Assembly (NCBI GenBank): GCA_964441755.1
Contig: CAYTVG010000001.1
Span: 248,001-312,000, forward strand
Length of the DNA stretch: 64,000 nucleotides
Direction of reading: 5' to 3'
Source of the DNA: JAUMBM01 sp964441755
Lineage (GTDB): Bacteria > Bacteroidota > Bacteroidia > Chitinophagales > Saprospiraceae
Shown here: one piece after another, positions 1 through 8,375 of the stretch
How positions within the stretch are numbered: the stretch's first letter is position 1
How the letters are laid out: the number at the start of each line of letters is the position of its first letter
Notes under the pieces: model-generated
The model's database searches: none
Told to the model about the DNA's origin: nothing
Seen by the model: only the letters and a program-made list of their open reading frames with translations
Translations under genes and position numbers: made by a program

Positions 1-20
1 GCGAAATTGCATTCTTTTCG

Positions 21-28
21 TAACTTTG
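21..28 (+). promoter_or_regulatory. Promoter -7 box, upstream of uppS
   Basis: TAACTTTG is an exact match to the Bacteroidota -7 consensus TAnnTTTG and lies 53 bases before the uppS start. The -33 element would fall at or beyond the window edge and no good TTG/TTTG is seen at the right spacing. Confidence 0.45.
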
Positions 29-81
29 TGAACCTTTTTTCCGTCGATCCGGATTTTTTTGGCGGACAGTTGACAATTGAA

Positions 82-825
82 ATGGACGTAAAAGCAAAAA
101 TTGATAAGGAGAGGTTGCCAAAGCACATCGCTGTCATCATGGACGGCAATGGTCGCTGGGCAAAGCAACACGGCCAGCCGCGGGTGTTCGGGCATCGCAA
201 TGGCGTCAAAGCTGTCCGGGAAATTACGGAAGCAGCGGCTGAGTTGGGTGTCGGCTATCTCACACTATATGCTTTCTCTACAGAAAACTGGTCGCGGCCC
301 AAGTTTGAAGTGAGCGCTCTCATGGGCTTGCTGGTAGATACAGTCCACAAGGAGATGAAAACCTTGATGGACAATAATATTCGCCTGCAGGCCATCGGGG
401 AGATTGATAAGCTTCCGACGCATACACGGGAGGCACTGCTGAAGGGTATCGAACAGACGCGCAACAACACGCAGATGACCCTGGTGCTGGCGCTCAATTA
501 CAGCGGCAAGTGGGATCTCACCGAGGCAGTAAAAAAGATTGCCCGGCAGGTGGCAGCGGGTATGCTGGATCCGGAGAAAATTGACCAGCAGACACTGGCC
601 GCTGCCTTGTCTACGGCAGATATACCCGATCCCGAATTACTCATCCGCACCAGCGGAGAAGAGCGTATCAGCAACTTTCTGCTGTGGCAACTGGCATACG
701 CAGAAATGTATTTCACAGATGTCCTTTGGCCCGACTTCGATCGCCAGCAGTTGTATGCGGCTATCGTAGACTACCAAAGCAGAGAGCGGCGTTTTGGAAA
801 AATTAGCGAACAAATTGCTTCCTAA
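82..825 (+). CDS. uppS: Isoprenyl transferase (undecaprenyl diphosphate synthase)
   Basis: This cis-prenyltransferase condenses isopentenyl diphosphate units onto farnesyl diphosphate to make undecaprenyl diphosphate, the lipid carrier for peptidoglycan and O-antigen. The 247-residue protein carries the N-terminal VIMDGNGRWAK motif with the catalytic Asp at residue 21, and the C-terminal LIRTSGE...LLWQLAY...W block of the family. A longer frame opens at a TTG at base 7, but the ATG at 82 gives the usual family N-terminus. It is cytoplasmic and membrane-associated. It is followed after 95 bases by bamA on the same strand, with no clear promoter in between, so the two are probably cotranscribed, a common pairing in this phylum. 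Confidence in function is high. Confidence 0.95.
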   Translation: MDVKAKIDKERLPKHIAVIMDGNGRWAKQHGQPRVFGHRNGVKAVREITEAAAELGVGYLTLYAFSTENWSRPKFEVSALMGLLVDTVHKEMKTLMDNNIRLQAIGEIDKLPTHTREALLKGIEQTRNNTQMTLVLALNYSGKWDLTEAVKKIARQVAAGMLDPEKIDQQTLAAALSTADIPDPELLIRTSGEERISNFLLWQLAYAEMYFTDVLWPDFDRQQLYAAIVDYQSRERRFGKISEQIAS

Positions 826-920
826 CATACAATTTGCAGGGGCAAGCCGGGCGTTATGTCCTGTGTTGTCTTCGCGGCTGATAGGTTGTAGGGATTGGCA
901 AACAAGGTAGTACTTACATT

Positions 921-3458
921 ATGAGATCATTTTTTTTGTGTGGCGTATTGCTGCTCACGGTTGTTGCTCTTAGCGCGCAGACGCGCAGCGATAGCCTGGA
1001 AGTTGTTTCCTATAGCCAGCCTAAAGACTACGAAATCGGGGGAATAAAAGTCAGTGGCGCCTTTTTTAGCGATGCCAATGCGCTGATTGGGGTCACCGGG
1101 CTTAAAGTGGGTGAGAAAATCCGGATTCCGGGCTACGATATCCCGCGGGCCATGCGGAACTTGTGGCGACTCCGCCTTTTTACCCAGGTAGATATCGTAC
1201 AGGAAAATGTTATTGGCGACGTTATCTTTTTGGAGGTTGTCGTTCAGGAAAGACCTCGCCTCTCTCGCCACAGCTATCAGGGGGCCAAAAAAACGTATCA
1301 CGAGGATTTAAATAAAGAGGTCAATAAGTATATTCTTCGTGGAGGTATTGTAACTGAGAATATTAAGCAGAATGCGGCCGAAGGTATCAAGCAGTATTTT
1401 ATCGAAAAGGGATATTTTGACGTTGCTGTCAGCGTACAGGAAATTCTGGATACCGGTCGTGTGAATTCCGTACGTCTGCTGTTTGATGTCAATCAGGGGG
1501 GGCGCGTTAAAATTGACCGGCTCGAGTTTGTGGGCAATGACAATGTGCCTTATCGAAAGTTGCGCAAGGAGATGGAAAACACCAAAGAGCGCCGTCGTCT
1601 TTTCGCAAGTTCAAAGTTTGATGAGGAAAAATATGATGAGGACCAACAGGCTGTAATCAATTATTACAATACACTGGGCTATCGGGATGCGCGTATCGTG
1701 CGCGATAGTATATGGCGTAATGAGGACGGGCACCTGGTATTGCGCATGTACGTTGATGAGGGTCGGCAGTATTATTTCCGAAATATTTATTGGAAGGGCA
1801 ATTCCATATACGAAACGTCAGTACTCGAAAATGTGCTGAATATTGCTAAAGGAGAGGTGTATAATCAGGAACTACTCGAGAACCGGCTCAGGTTTAGTCA
1901 GGATGGCCGGGATGTGAGTACCTTGTATATGGACAATGGCTACCTTTTCTTTCAGGCTGATCCTGCGGAAGTAGCGATTGAAGGGGATTCTATTGATTTG
2001 GAAATTCGCATTTTTGAGGGTCCCCAGGCTACGATTGATAAGGTCGTAATTGCCGGTAATGACCGCACACATGAGCATGTTATTCGCCGGGAGCTTCGTA
2101 CCCGGCCGGGCGATAAATTTAGCAGGTCTGATATTATACGTTCGCAGCGTGAAATTATCAACCTCAACTATTTTAATCCTGAAGCGCTGGGCATCAATAC
2201 GCCGGTCAATCCACAGCGCGGTACAGTAGATATAGAGTATACGGTCGAGGAAAAACCATCAGATCAGTTGGAGCTGTCGGCCGGCTGGGGTGGTGTCCGT
2301 CAGGTCATTGGCACCTTGGGGGTTTCGTTCAACAATTTTAGTCTGCGCAATATTTTCAACAAAGAAGCCTGGCATCCACTTCCGCAGGGGGATGGACAGC
2401 GGGTGAGTCTCCGCGGGCAGACCAACGGCAATTTTTTCCAGTCCTACAATGTATCATTTACGGAGCCGTGGCTGGGAGGGCGCAAGCCTACTTCTCTCAC
2501 CGTGGCGGGCTTTGCCAACAGTTTTGCCTTTGGCAACAGAAACAACAGCGATACGTATCAGAATTTCCGAATTCTACAGGGTTCGGTGAGTCTGGGTACG
2601 CGTCTTCGTTGGCCTGATGACAACTTTATCCTGCGGGGGGGTATCAATATACAGACCCTTAGCCTCAATAATTGGGTTACAGGTCTTTTCCGTACCGATG
2701 ACGGCGTCGTGGTGTCGCAGGGCAATTACAACAACTACAGTATGAGCCTTACGCTGGTACGGGCTACGATCAATGATCCTTTGTTTCCCAAGGAGGGGTC
2801 TTCTTTCTCGATTACCACCCAGTTTACGCCACCGTATTCATTGCTGAACAATAAGGATTACAGCAATCTGAGTACGCAGGAACGCTTCCGTTGGTTGGAA
2901 TACCACAAATGGCGGATTGATGCAGAATGGTATACTACGCTCACAGGTAAGTTTGTACTGAGGGCGCAGGCTAAGCTAGGTATTTTGGGCAGCTATAATT
3001 CTGCTGTAGGTACTTCTCCTTTCGAACGTTTCCAATTGGGGGGCGATGGTATCAATAACCGCCAATTTGGGTTTGCAGGCTTCGATATCATCTCCATGCG
3101 GGGCTATGAGATCACAGATATTGAGGCCAACCTGGATGCCCGCAACCAGCAGATTGCAACGCCTGTATTCAACAAGTTTACACTGGAACTACGCTATCCG
3201 CTGTCGCTCAATCCTAGTTCTACCATCTATGTCCATGCTTTTGCACAAGGAGGTAACGCGTGGCGCGATATCAGGGATTTCAATCCTTTTGAGATCAAGC
3301 GTTCAGCAGGTATGGGCCTGCGGGTGTTCTTGCCTATGTTTGGTACGCTGGGCTTTGATTATGGTATAGGCTTCGACAAGGCACTCCCTCCGGGTGAGCG
3401 GCCGAGTTTCAAGAATATGGGTGATTTCAACATCATCCTCGGCTTCGAACCAGACTAA
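921..3458 (+). CDS. bamA: Outer membrane protein assembly factor BamA
   Basis: Omp85-family insertase that folds beta-barrel proteins into the outer membrane. The 845-residue product starts with a signal peptide ending near LSAQ (residue 20), followed by about five POTRA repeats (roughly residues 35-430, with repeated 'G...D...Y...GY' patterns) and a C-terminal Omp85 barrel (roughly 440-845). The barrel contains the expected FQLGGD...RGY-like segment (around residue 705-730) and ends in an aromatic-rich strand. Length fits Bacteroidota BamA proteins. It follows uppS; the skp/ompH chaperone genes that often follow bamA in this phylum are absent here, and the next gene converges on it. Confidence 0.93.
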   Translation: MRSFFLCGVLLLTVVALSAQTRSDSLEVVSYSQPKDYEIGGIKVSGAFFSDANALIGVTGLKVGEKIRIPGYDIPRAMRNLWRLRLFTQVDIVQENVIGDVIFLEVVVQERPRLSRHSYQGAKKTYHEDLNKEVNKYILRGGIVTENIKQNAAEGIKQYFIEKGYFDVAVSVQEILDTGRVNSVRLLFDVNQGGRVKIDRLEFVGNDNVPYRKLRKEMENTKERRRLFASSKFDEEKYDEDQQAVINYYNTLGYRDARIVRDSIWRNEDGHLVLRMYVDEGRQYYFRNIYWKGNSIYETSVLENVLNIAKGEVYNQELLENRLRFSQDGRDVSTLYMDNGYLFFQADPAEVAIEGDSIDLEIRIFEGPQATIDKVVIAGNDRTHEHVIRRELRTRPGDKFSRSDIIRSQREIINLNYFNPEALGINTPVNPQRGTVDIEYTVEEKPSDQLELSAGWGGVRQVIGTLGVSFNNFSLRNIFNKEAWHPLPQGDGQRVSLRGQTNGNFFQSYNVSFTEPWLGGRKPTSLTVAGFANSFAFGNRNNSDTYQNFRILQGSVSLGTRLRWPDDNFILRGGINIQTLSLNNWVTGLFRTDDGVVVSQGNYNNYSMSLTLVRATINDPLFPKEGSSFSITTQFTPPYSLLNNKDYSNLSTQERFRWLEYHKWRIDAEWYTTLTGKFVLRAQAKLGILGSYNSAVGTSPFERFQLGGDGINNRQFGFAGFDIISMRGYEITDIEANLDARNQQIATPVFNKFTLELRYPLSLNPSSTIYVHAFAQGGNAWRDIRDFNPFEIKRSAGMGLRVFLPMFGTLGFDYGIGFDKALPPGERPSFKNMGDFNIILGFEPD

Positions 3459-3477
3459 TTGGTATTCTTAGACCTGC

Positions 3478-3521
3478 AAAATCTTTTATTTCGCTGCATA
3501 CGCAGCGAAATAAAAGATTTT
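3478..3521. terminator. 20-bp perfect hairpin, bidirectional terminator
   Basis: The two 20-base arms (3478-3497 and 3502-3521) are perfectly complementary around a 4-base loop. The stem has A-rich left and T-rich right ends, so it reads as a Rho-independent terminator in both directions. It begins 19 bases after the bamA stop and lies between convergent genes. The inner arm TCGCTGC/GCAGCGA recurs in two other hairpins in this window. Confidence 0.85.
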
Positions 3522-3533
3522 TTGTTTAAGTAT

Positions 3534-3559
3534 TTTTGGGCGGCTCATGCCGCCCAAAA
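3534..3559. repeat. Second hairpin between bamA and aminotransferase
   Basis: An 11-bp perfect inverted repeat (3534-3544 and 3549-3559, loop TCAT) with a GC-rich core. The orientation is T-stem-A, the reverse of a normal terminator, and neither side has a good U-tract. It sits 14 bases beyond the stop codon of the minus-strand aminotransferase, so it may act as an mRNA 3'-end stabiliser rather than a terminator. Confidence 0.6.
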
Positions 3560-3572
3560 CACTACTGTGCAC

Positions 3573-4763
3573 TTAGTCCTTCAGGGAGTCAAGCCCGCTC
3601 AGTAGTATATCACAGGCCAAAAGTATATCCTCTTCGCTGATAATCAAAGGTGGTGCGATACGGATGCTCCGGTTGTTGAACAAAAACCAGTCGGTGAGCA
3701 GGCCATGTGCCAGACAATACTGTATAAGTTGTTGTACTTGGTCAAAGGAATCCAGTTCCATAGCAAACCAGAGTCCTGCGCTTCGGAGATCGCGTATGCG
3801 GTGGTGTCGAAGCCGCGTTTTAAACAGCAATTCCTTGGCAAAAACCTGTGCAATCAGGTCGTGGTTCAGAAGCGTCTGAAGCGTTGCCAAAGCAGCGGCA
3901 CAACTGACAGGATGGCCACCAAAGGTGGTGATGTGACCTAAGACAGGGTTGAAGGATAGTACGGACATAAGCTCGCGGCTTGCGATAAAAGCACCAACAG
4001 GCATGCCGCCGCCCATACCTTTGGCGAGCAGCAAAATATCGGGTACTATGCCGTACTGCTCAAATGCCCACAGGCTGCCTGTACGACCGTAGCCACATTG
4101 GATTTCGTCGAGGATGAGCAGGGTTCCTGTTTCCCGGCAGCGTTTTGCAAGTGCCTGTATCCAGTGTATATCCGGTTTTCTGATACCCCACTCGGCCTGT
4201 ACGGTTTCTATGATCACGGCCGCCGTGCGTGTGCTGATTTGTTGCAGGCAGAAATGACAATTGAAGTCGATATGCCGGATGCCCGGGAGCAGAGGATGAT
4301 AGGCTCTGGTGAAATCTGTGGGCCACATGAGGCTGGCAGCACCCTGGGTGCTGCCGTGGTAGGCATACTTGGCTGCAATAATCTCTGCCCGCCCGGTGAA
4401 ACGCTTAGCGAGTTTCATGGCGCCTTCGGTGGCTTCAGCCCCCGAATTGACAAAGTACACGCTATCAAGGGGAGCGGGCAGATTTTCAGACAGCAGTCTC
4501 GCCAGCTCAACTTGTGGTGTCAGGACAAATTCTCCGTACACCATCGTATGCAGATACTTGTCTGTTTGTTGCCGTATGGCGTCGACAACGGCAGGATGCC
4601 TGTGACCAAGACTGCTTACGCCAATGCCGGCAATTAGATCCATATAGGCTTTTCCGTCTGCGTCATACAGATACATGCCCTCAGCGCATGTGATTTCCAA
4701 ACCCAGGGGAAACTCGCTGGTCTGCGCAACATGCGAGAGGAACAGTTGTCTTAGTGCAGGCAT
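3573..4763 (-). CDS. Class III PLP-dependent aminotransferase (ArgD/GabT-like)
   Basis: Pyridoxal-phosphate transaminase of the acetylornithine/ornithine/4-aminobutyrate group. From the ATG at 4763 the protein has 396 residues, the usual length. It shows NSGAEATEGAMKLAKR (PLP phosphate site), DEIQCGYGRTG (PLP ring Asp), the LLAKGMGGGMPVGA segment with the Schiff-base lysine at residue 248, and TTFGGHPVSCAAAL. A longer frame to 5045 exists but the extra 94 residues look non-coding. No arginine biosynthesis genes are adjacent, so the substrate cannot be read from context; acetylornithine, ornithine, GABA or a related omega-amino acid are all possible. It diverges from the TPR lipoprotein gene. 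Confidence 0.88.
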   Translation of the reverse strand: MPALRQLFLSHVAQTSEFPLGLEITCAEGMYLYDADGKAYMDLIAGIGVSSLGHRHPAVVDAIRQQTDKYLHTMVYGEFVLTPQVELARLLSENLPAPLDSVYFVNSGAEATEGAMKLAKRFTGRAEIIAAKYAYHGSTQGAASLMWPTDFTRAYHPLLPGIRHIDFNCHFCLQQISTRTAAVIIETVQAEWGIRKPDIHWIQALAKRCRETGTLLILDEIQCGYGRTGSLWAFEQYGIVPDILLLAKGMGGGMPVGAFIASRELMSVLSFNPVLGHITTFGGHPVSCAAALATLQTLLNHDLIAQVFAKELLFKTRLRHHRIRDLRSAGLWFAMELDSFDQVQQLIQYCLAHGLLTDWFLFNNRSIRIAPPLIISEEDILLACDILLSGLDSLKD

Positions 4764-5027
4764 ACCAAAGAAATTTTTATCTGCAAAGATGGGAGTATTT
4801 GTTGACAAGCGCCTGTTTGGGCTTAGTTGCCAAAGACAAAAACGATCTGTTTTAGGATTTTGAACGATTAAGGGGAGGCAGGGGTTTAAAAAGTGAACAA
4901 AACTGTAATGCGGTGGTAGACACAGGGCGTGAAACATAGAATGGATTGACGTCAAACAGGCAGTGGGTAATCTGCAGCCGATGTTACAGCAGGCAGCGTT
5001 GTAGCCAACCAATCGACTCGTTTTTGT

Positions 5028-5035
5028 TATTTTTG
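5028..5035 (+). promoter_or_regulatory. Promoter -7 box, TPR lipoprotein gene
   Basis: TATTTTTG matches TAnnTTTG exactly and lies 19 bases before the start codon, predicting a very short 5' leader. No TTG is seen at the ideal -33 distance. It lies in the 291-base region 4764-5054 between divergent genes, in which I see nothing else of note. Confidence 0.5.
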
Positions 5036-5054
5036 CAGCAAACAACCAGCAAAA

Positions 5055-6056
5055 ATGAAAATCAAACTACTGATACTGCTACTTCCGTTGCTGCTTGCGC
5101 TCTCTTGCAAGCGCGATGCTGCGGGCGAGAATGCGCCGGCACCTACAGGGGATGAGGCGCTCGACCAGCTCAACCAGGTCATTGCCGAGAATCCTTATGA
5201 TGCCGCTCTTTACGCTGCACGGGGTAAATATTTTTACGAACAAAACGGCATGGATGAAGCTATTAAGGATCTTACAGTAGCCCTTTCCATAGATTCTACC
5301 AATGTTGACTATCATCATTTGCTGGCAGATGTATACATGGACTACTTTAAGTCGCGGCTGGCACTGTCGACGATGGAACGTGCGGCAGCTTTATACCCCA
5401 AGCGGATTCCTACGCTGCTGAAGCTATCAGAATTTTATCTGATACTCAAGCAGTATGACCGGTCGATGGAGACCATTGATAAAATTCTGCAAATTGATCC
5501 TCAAAATGCGGAAGCATATTTTATGTTTGGTATGGTCTTTAAGGAAAAGGGGGATATTAACAGGTCTATCAATAGTTTTCAGAAAGCAGTGCAGATTGAT
5601 CCCGAGATGACAGACGCCTGGATTAGTCTGGGACAGTTACACGCTGCCATCGATGGTTATTTGGCTGTCAAATTCTATGATAATGCCATTGAGGTAGACT
5701 CCTCCAATGCAGTTGCCTGGCATGCAAAGGCAGACTATATGCGTGATAAAGAGGATCTGCAGGCTGCGTTGCAGCTGTACCGCAGGGCTGCTACAGCTGA
5801 TCCGCAATATGAGCAGGCTTACTACAATGCAGGGCTGTTGTGCATGGAGATGGATTCAATCCAACGGGCTTACCAGGAATTTGACCTTGCGATTCAGACA
5901 AATCCGCTGTACGTAAAGGCGTATTTTTTCAGGGGGTATGCGGCAGAGCAATTGGGCAACACGGCGCAGGCCAGAAGAGACTATGAGCAGGCTCTGCGTA
6001 TGGCGCCTTCTTATGAGGAGGCACAACAAGGACTTGCACGTCTCGGTAAAAAATAA
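5055..6056 (+). CDS. TPR-repeat lipoprotein
   Basis: The 333-residue product begins with a lipoprotein signal peptide whose lipobox reads LALSC (Cys18), so the mature protein should be lipid-anchored on the periplasmic side or exported to the outer membrane. The rest is a run of tetratricopeptide repeats (about seven to eight, residues 35-330), with typical units ending in DP or NP followed by A..A. Such proteins are protein-protein scaffolds in envelope biogenesis; I cannot name a partner. It stands alone between a divergent aminotransferase and a convergent moaA, with its own likely promoter. Confidence 0.85.
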   Translation: MKIKLLILLLPLLLALSCKRDAAGENAPAPTGDEALDQLNQVIAENPYDAALYAARGKYFYEQNGMDEAIKDLTVALSIDSTNVDYHHLLADVYMDYFKSRLALSTMERAAALYPKRIPTLLKLSEFYLILKQYDRSMETIDKILQIDPQNAEAYFMFGMVFKEKGDINRSINSFQKAVQIDPEMTDAWISLGQLHAAIDGYLAVKFYDNAIEVDSSNAVAWHAKADYMRDKEDLQAALQLYRRAATADPQYEQAYYNAGLLCMEMDSIQRAYQEFDLAIQTNPLYVKAYFFRGYAAEQLGNTAQARRDYEQALRMAPSYEEAQQGLARLGKK

Positions 6057-6063
6057 TACGGGC

Positions 6064-6091
6064 TGGTTTCGTCGCTTTTGCGACGAAACCA
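6064..6091. terminator. 12-bp hairpin after the TPR lipoprotein gene
   Basis: Perfect 12-base arms (6064-6075, 6080-6091) around a TTTT loop start 7 bases after the stop codon of the TPR gene, in the convergent gap before moaA. There is no immediate U-tract on the plus side, so terminator function is likely but not certain. Confidence 0.55.
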
Positions 6092-6136
6092 AGGCCCTGA
6101 TTGGTGCTTTTTTTACTAAACACCCAACCAAAATAT

Positions 6137-6151
6137 TGCCCCGAAGGGGCA
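6137..6151 (-). terminator. Short GC hairpin after moaA
   Basis: On the minus strand this reads as a GCCCC-TTCG-type hairpin, a very stable UUCG tetraloop closed by C-G, 6 bases beyond the moaA stop, followed by a T-containing stretch. Probably a 3'-end or terminator element for moaA. Confidence 0.45.
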
Positions 6152-6157
6152 TGAAAT

Positions 6158-7147
6158 TTAGCCGCCTATAGTCGACATACTTTCCTGTACCGGGCTGTCA
6201 AATCTTCGTTTTTCGGCCTCCCAACCATCTTTAGCCCTGTATTGTAAAGCCTCTTGCAGGGAAGCAGCCAGCTGCTCGTCGGACGCGCCCTGCCGGATGA
6301 GATCTCTGATGTTGAAGACCCCCGCATCGTACAGACATGTTTTGAGTACACCCTGAGGCGTTATGCGAATGCGGTTGCAGCTACCACAGAAGGTACGTGA
6401 GTAGGCTGCAATGATGCCAATATTTCCCTGATGGCCGGGAATGTGATAGTGGTAAGCCGTACTGTGCGGGGGATCCTGCAGTTTTTGCAGATCTGGATAA
6501 TGCGCTCGCAGGTGTTCAATAATCTGTCGGTGATCCCAGGGGAGCTGTGAGCCATACCGATTGCCTTCCCCATTAAAAGGCATTTCTTCAATAAAACGGA
6601 CGGAAACAGGTAGATCGCGGGTGAGTTCTGCCATGGGTAGTATGTCATCCGTATTTTTGCCGGCCATGACCACCGCGTTGATTTTGGTGGAAATCTGCTG
6701 TTCCAGCAGCGCGTAGAAGGTAGCCATTACGCTGTCAAATTCATCACGGCGGGTAATCTGAAAAAAACGCTGTCGGTCGAGGGTGTCAAGACTGAGATTT
6801 ACGGTTTGAATTCCCAGCGCTTTGAGCTCAGCAACCCAGGGTAGCGTCAGAACACCGTTGGTAGTCAGGTTAATTTTTTCCAATTGGGGTATATCGCGCA
6901 TGGCACGCAAGAGGTGCATCATATCCCGACGGACGAAAGGCTCGCCACCAGTGATGCGAATTTTCCGAATTCCCAAAGAAGCGAACACACGGACTATCTG
7001 CAGCATTTCCTCATAGGACAGCAAATCCTTCCGGTCGGCGTACTGTATACCCTCTTCAGGCATACAGTAAAAGCACCTTAGGTTACATCTATCTGTGACC
7101 GCCAGCCGCAGGTAGTCAATTGGTCGGTTATGATTATCAAACAGCAT
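6158..7147 (-). CDS. moaA: GTP 3',8-cyclase (molybdenum cofactor biosynthesis)
   Basis: Radical-SAM enzyme that, with MoaC, converts GTP to cyclic pyranopterin monophosphate, the first step of molybdenum cofactor synthesis. From the ATG at 7147 it is 329 residues. The N-terminal cluster motif is CNLRCFYC (Cys21, 25, 28). A C-terminal CGSCNR...C supplies the second 4Fe-4S cluster that holds GTP. The protein ends in the conserved double glycine (STIGG). A GTG 24 bases upstream is possible but less likely. No other moa, moe or mob genes are in the window. A Crp/Fnr-like palindrome lies upstream, shared with the divergent hydroxylase. Confidence 0.95.
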   Translation of the reverse strand: MLFDNHNRPIDYLRLAVTDRCNLRCFYCMPEEGIQYADRKDLLSYEEMLQIVRVFASLGIRKIRITGGEPFVRRDMMHLLRAMRDIPQLEKINLTTNGVLTLPWVAELKALGIQTVNLSLDTLDRQRFFQITRRDEFDSVMATFYALLEQQISTKINAVVMAGKNTDDILPMAELTRDLPVSVRFIEEMPFNGEGNRYGSQLPWDHRQIIEHLRAHYPDLQKLQDPPHSTAYHYHIPGHQGNIGIIAAYSRTFCGSCNRIRITPQGVLKTCLYDAGVFNIRDLIRQGASDEQLAASLQEALQYRAKDGWEAEKRRFDSPVQESMSTIGG

Positions 7148-7198
7148 TATTCTCGGTGATATATACACCACAAGTTAGTGAAATATCTGTTATCGTTG

Positions 7199-7214
7199 TG
7201 TAACGTTTGTTACA
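7199..7214. promoter_or_regulatory. Crp/Fnr-geometry palindrome between divergent genes
   Basis: The sequence TGTAAC-GTTT-GTTACA is a perfect 16-base palindrome apart from its 4-base centre, the same overall size and symmetry as Crp/Fnr-family operators (TGTnA-N6-TnACA). It lies roughly midway between the moaA and hydroxylase start codons (52 and 50 bases from them). Which regulator binds, if any, is inference. Confidence 0.45.
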
Positions 7215-7263
7215 AACCAAATGAAGGGTGGGCATCATTTTTGCAAAAAAAAAAGAGAGTTTC

Positions 7264-8133
7264 ATGGAAGCATATGTGGATATTTTTCTGAAAAGTTTCA
7301 AGGGCTACGCCAACTACTTCGTTCACGAAGTAATGAATCCTCACTGGGGCAACTATTTTTACTGGCTGATAGGCCTTTCCTTACTGGTATATTCTTTGGA
7401 GTTAATTTTCCCCTGGCGTAAAAACCAGGCAGCTATCCGGGAAGACTTTTGGCTGGATACATTTTACATGTTCTTCAACTTCTTTTTGTTTGGTCTGGTA
7501 GGGTATGCGGCTATTTCGAATGTGGTATCGCAGGCATTCAATGACATGCTGGAACAGGTATTTGGCATCAGCAATTTGGTAGCCATCAACGTAGCTAAGC
7601 TACCTGTCTGGACACAACTGCTGATACTTTTCATTGTTCGCGATTTTATCCAGTGGAATACACACCGCCTGTTGCACCGCGTACCTTGGTTGTGGGAGGT
7701 GCACAAGGTGCATCATTCCGTACAGCAGATGGGATATGCTGCACATATGCGGTATCATTTCATGGAGACCATCGTTTATCGGAGTATAGAATATATACCT
7801 TTAGCGATGATTGGTTTTGGTATACAGGAGTTTTTGCTGGTACACCTCTTCACCATACTGATTGGTCACCTCAATCACGCTAATATTTACCTGCCACTCG
7901 GGCCGCTCAAGTATTTGTTCAACAATCCACAGATGCATATATGGCATCATGCTAAGGAGATCCCGGAGGGTAGCCACGGTGTCAACTACGGCATTACGCT
8001 GTCTGTTTGGGATTATTTATTCAAGACAGCCTGGATGCCACACGATGGGCGGGACATTCCGCTCGGATTTGAAGAAATTGAGACTTACCCCCATGGGTTT
8101 ATTGATCAAACCCTTAAACCATTTCAGAAATGA
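7264..8133 (+). CDS. Sterol desaturase / fatty acid hydroxylase superfamily protein
   Basis: Integral-membrane di-iron hydroxylase or desaturase of 289 residues. It has hydrophobic segments and the expected histidine clusters: HRLLH, HKVHH and HIWHH, plus intervening His residues (MRYHF, GHLNH). Members act on lipid substrates such as sterols, fatty acids, ceramides or carotenoids; the substrate here cannot be deduced. The ATG at 7264 follows an AAAAGAGAG stretch and is preferred over an upstream GTG at 7228. The downstream small gene overlaps it by 4 bases (ATGA), indicating translational coupling. Confidence 0.88.
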   Translation: MEAYVDIFLKSFKGYANYFVHEVMNPHWGNYFYWLIGLSLLVYSLELIFPWRKNQAAIREDFWLDTFYMFFNFFLFGLVGYAAISNVVSQAFNDMLEQVFGISNLVAINVAKLPVWTQLLILFIVRDFIQWNTHRLLHRVPWLWEVHKVHHSVQQMGYAAHMRYHFMETIVYRSIEYIPLAMIGFGIQEFLLVHLFTILIGHLNHANIYLPLGPLKYLFNNPQMHIWHHAKEIPEGSHGVNYGITLSVWDYLFKTAWMPHDGRDIPLGFEEIETYPHGFIDQTLKPFQK

Positions 8134-8375
8134 TAGATGTATCTTCGCAGGAAAAGCCCTGGAATAATTTGGTACTGGTGCTTATGGCATCGCTAACAAT
8201 AGGGCTGGCGCCATTCTTTCCTGAGCCCCACCTTTGGGGTAAGCTTCGATGGCTTGCAGGGGGAGCTAAGGGTATGCAGCCAATGGACTGGTTTGATTTA
8301 TTGATGCACGGTCTCCCTTGGATATTATTGCTGCGGGTGCTGTTTCTTATGCTGTTGTCAAAGCTCAGGGCTTAG
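8130..8375 (+). CDS. Small conserved membrane protein, coupled to the hydroxylase
   Basis: An 81-residue protein with two predicted membrane helices (about residues 14-29 and 60-78) and between them a conserved-looking PEPHLWGKLRWLAGG...MDWFDLLMHG segment. I recognise this as a small uncharacterised Bacteroidota family, sometimes labelled RND transporter in databases without basis. Its start codon overlaps the hydroxylase stop (ATGA), and its last 11 bases overlap the 3' end of the convergent methyltransferase gene. Function unknown; coupling suggests a role near the hydroxylase. Confidence 0.75.
   Translation: MIDVSSQEKPWNNLVLVLMASLTIGLAPFFPEPHLWGKLRWLAGGAKGMQPMDWFDLLMHGLPWILLLRVLFLMLLSKLRA

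Noticed and set aside
4764..5045. Extension of the aminotransferase frame upstream of 4763
   Set aside because: The 94 extra residues are rich in Cys/His/Pro without domain, and the family N-terminus starts at 4763.
7464..7706. Overlapping minus-strand frames within the hydroxylase gene and similar long antisense frames in bamA and uvrB
   Set aside because: They are shadows of strongly supported genes; no independent start signals or family similarity.
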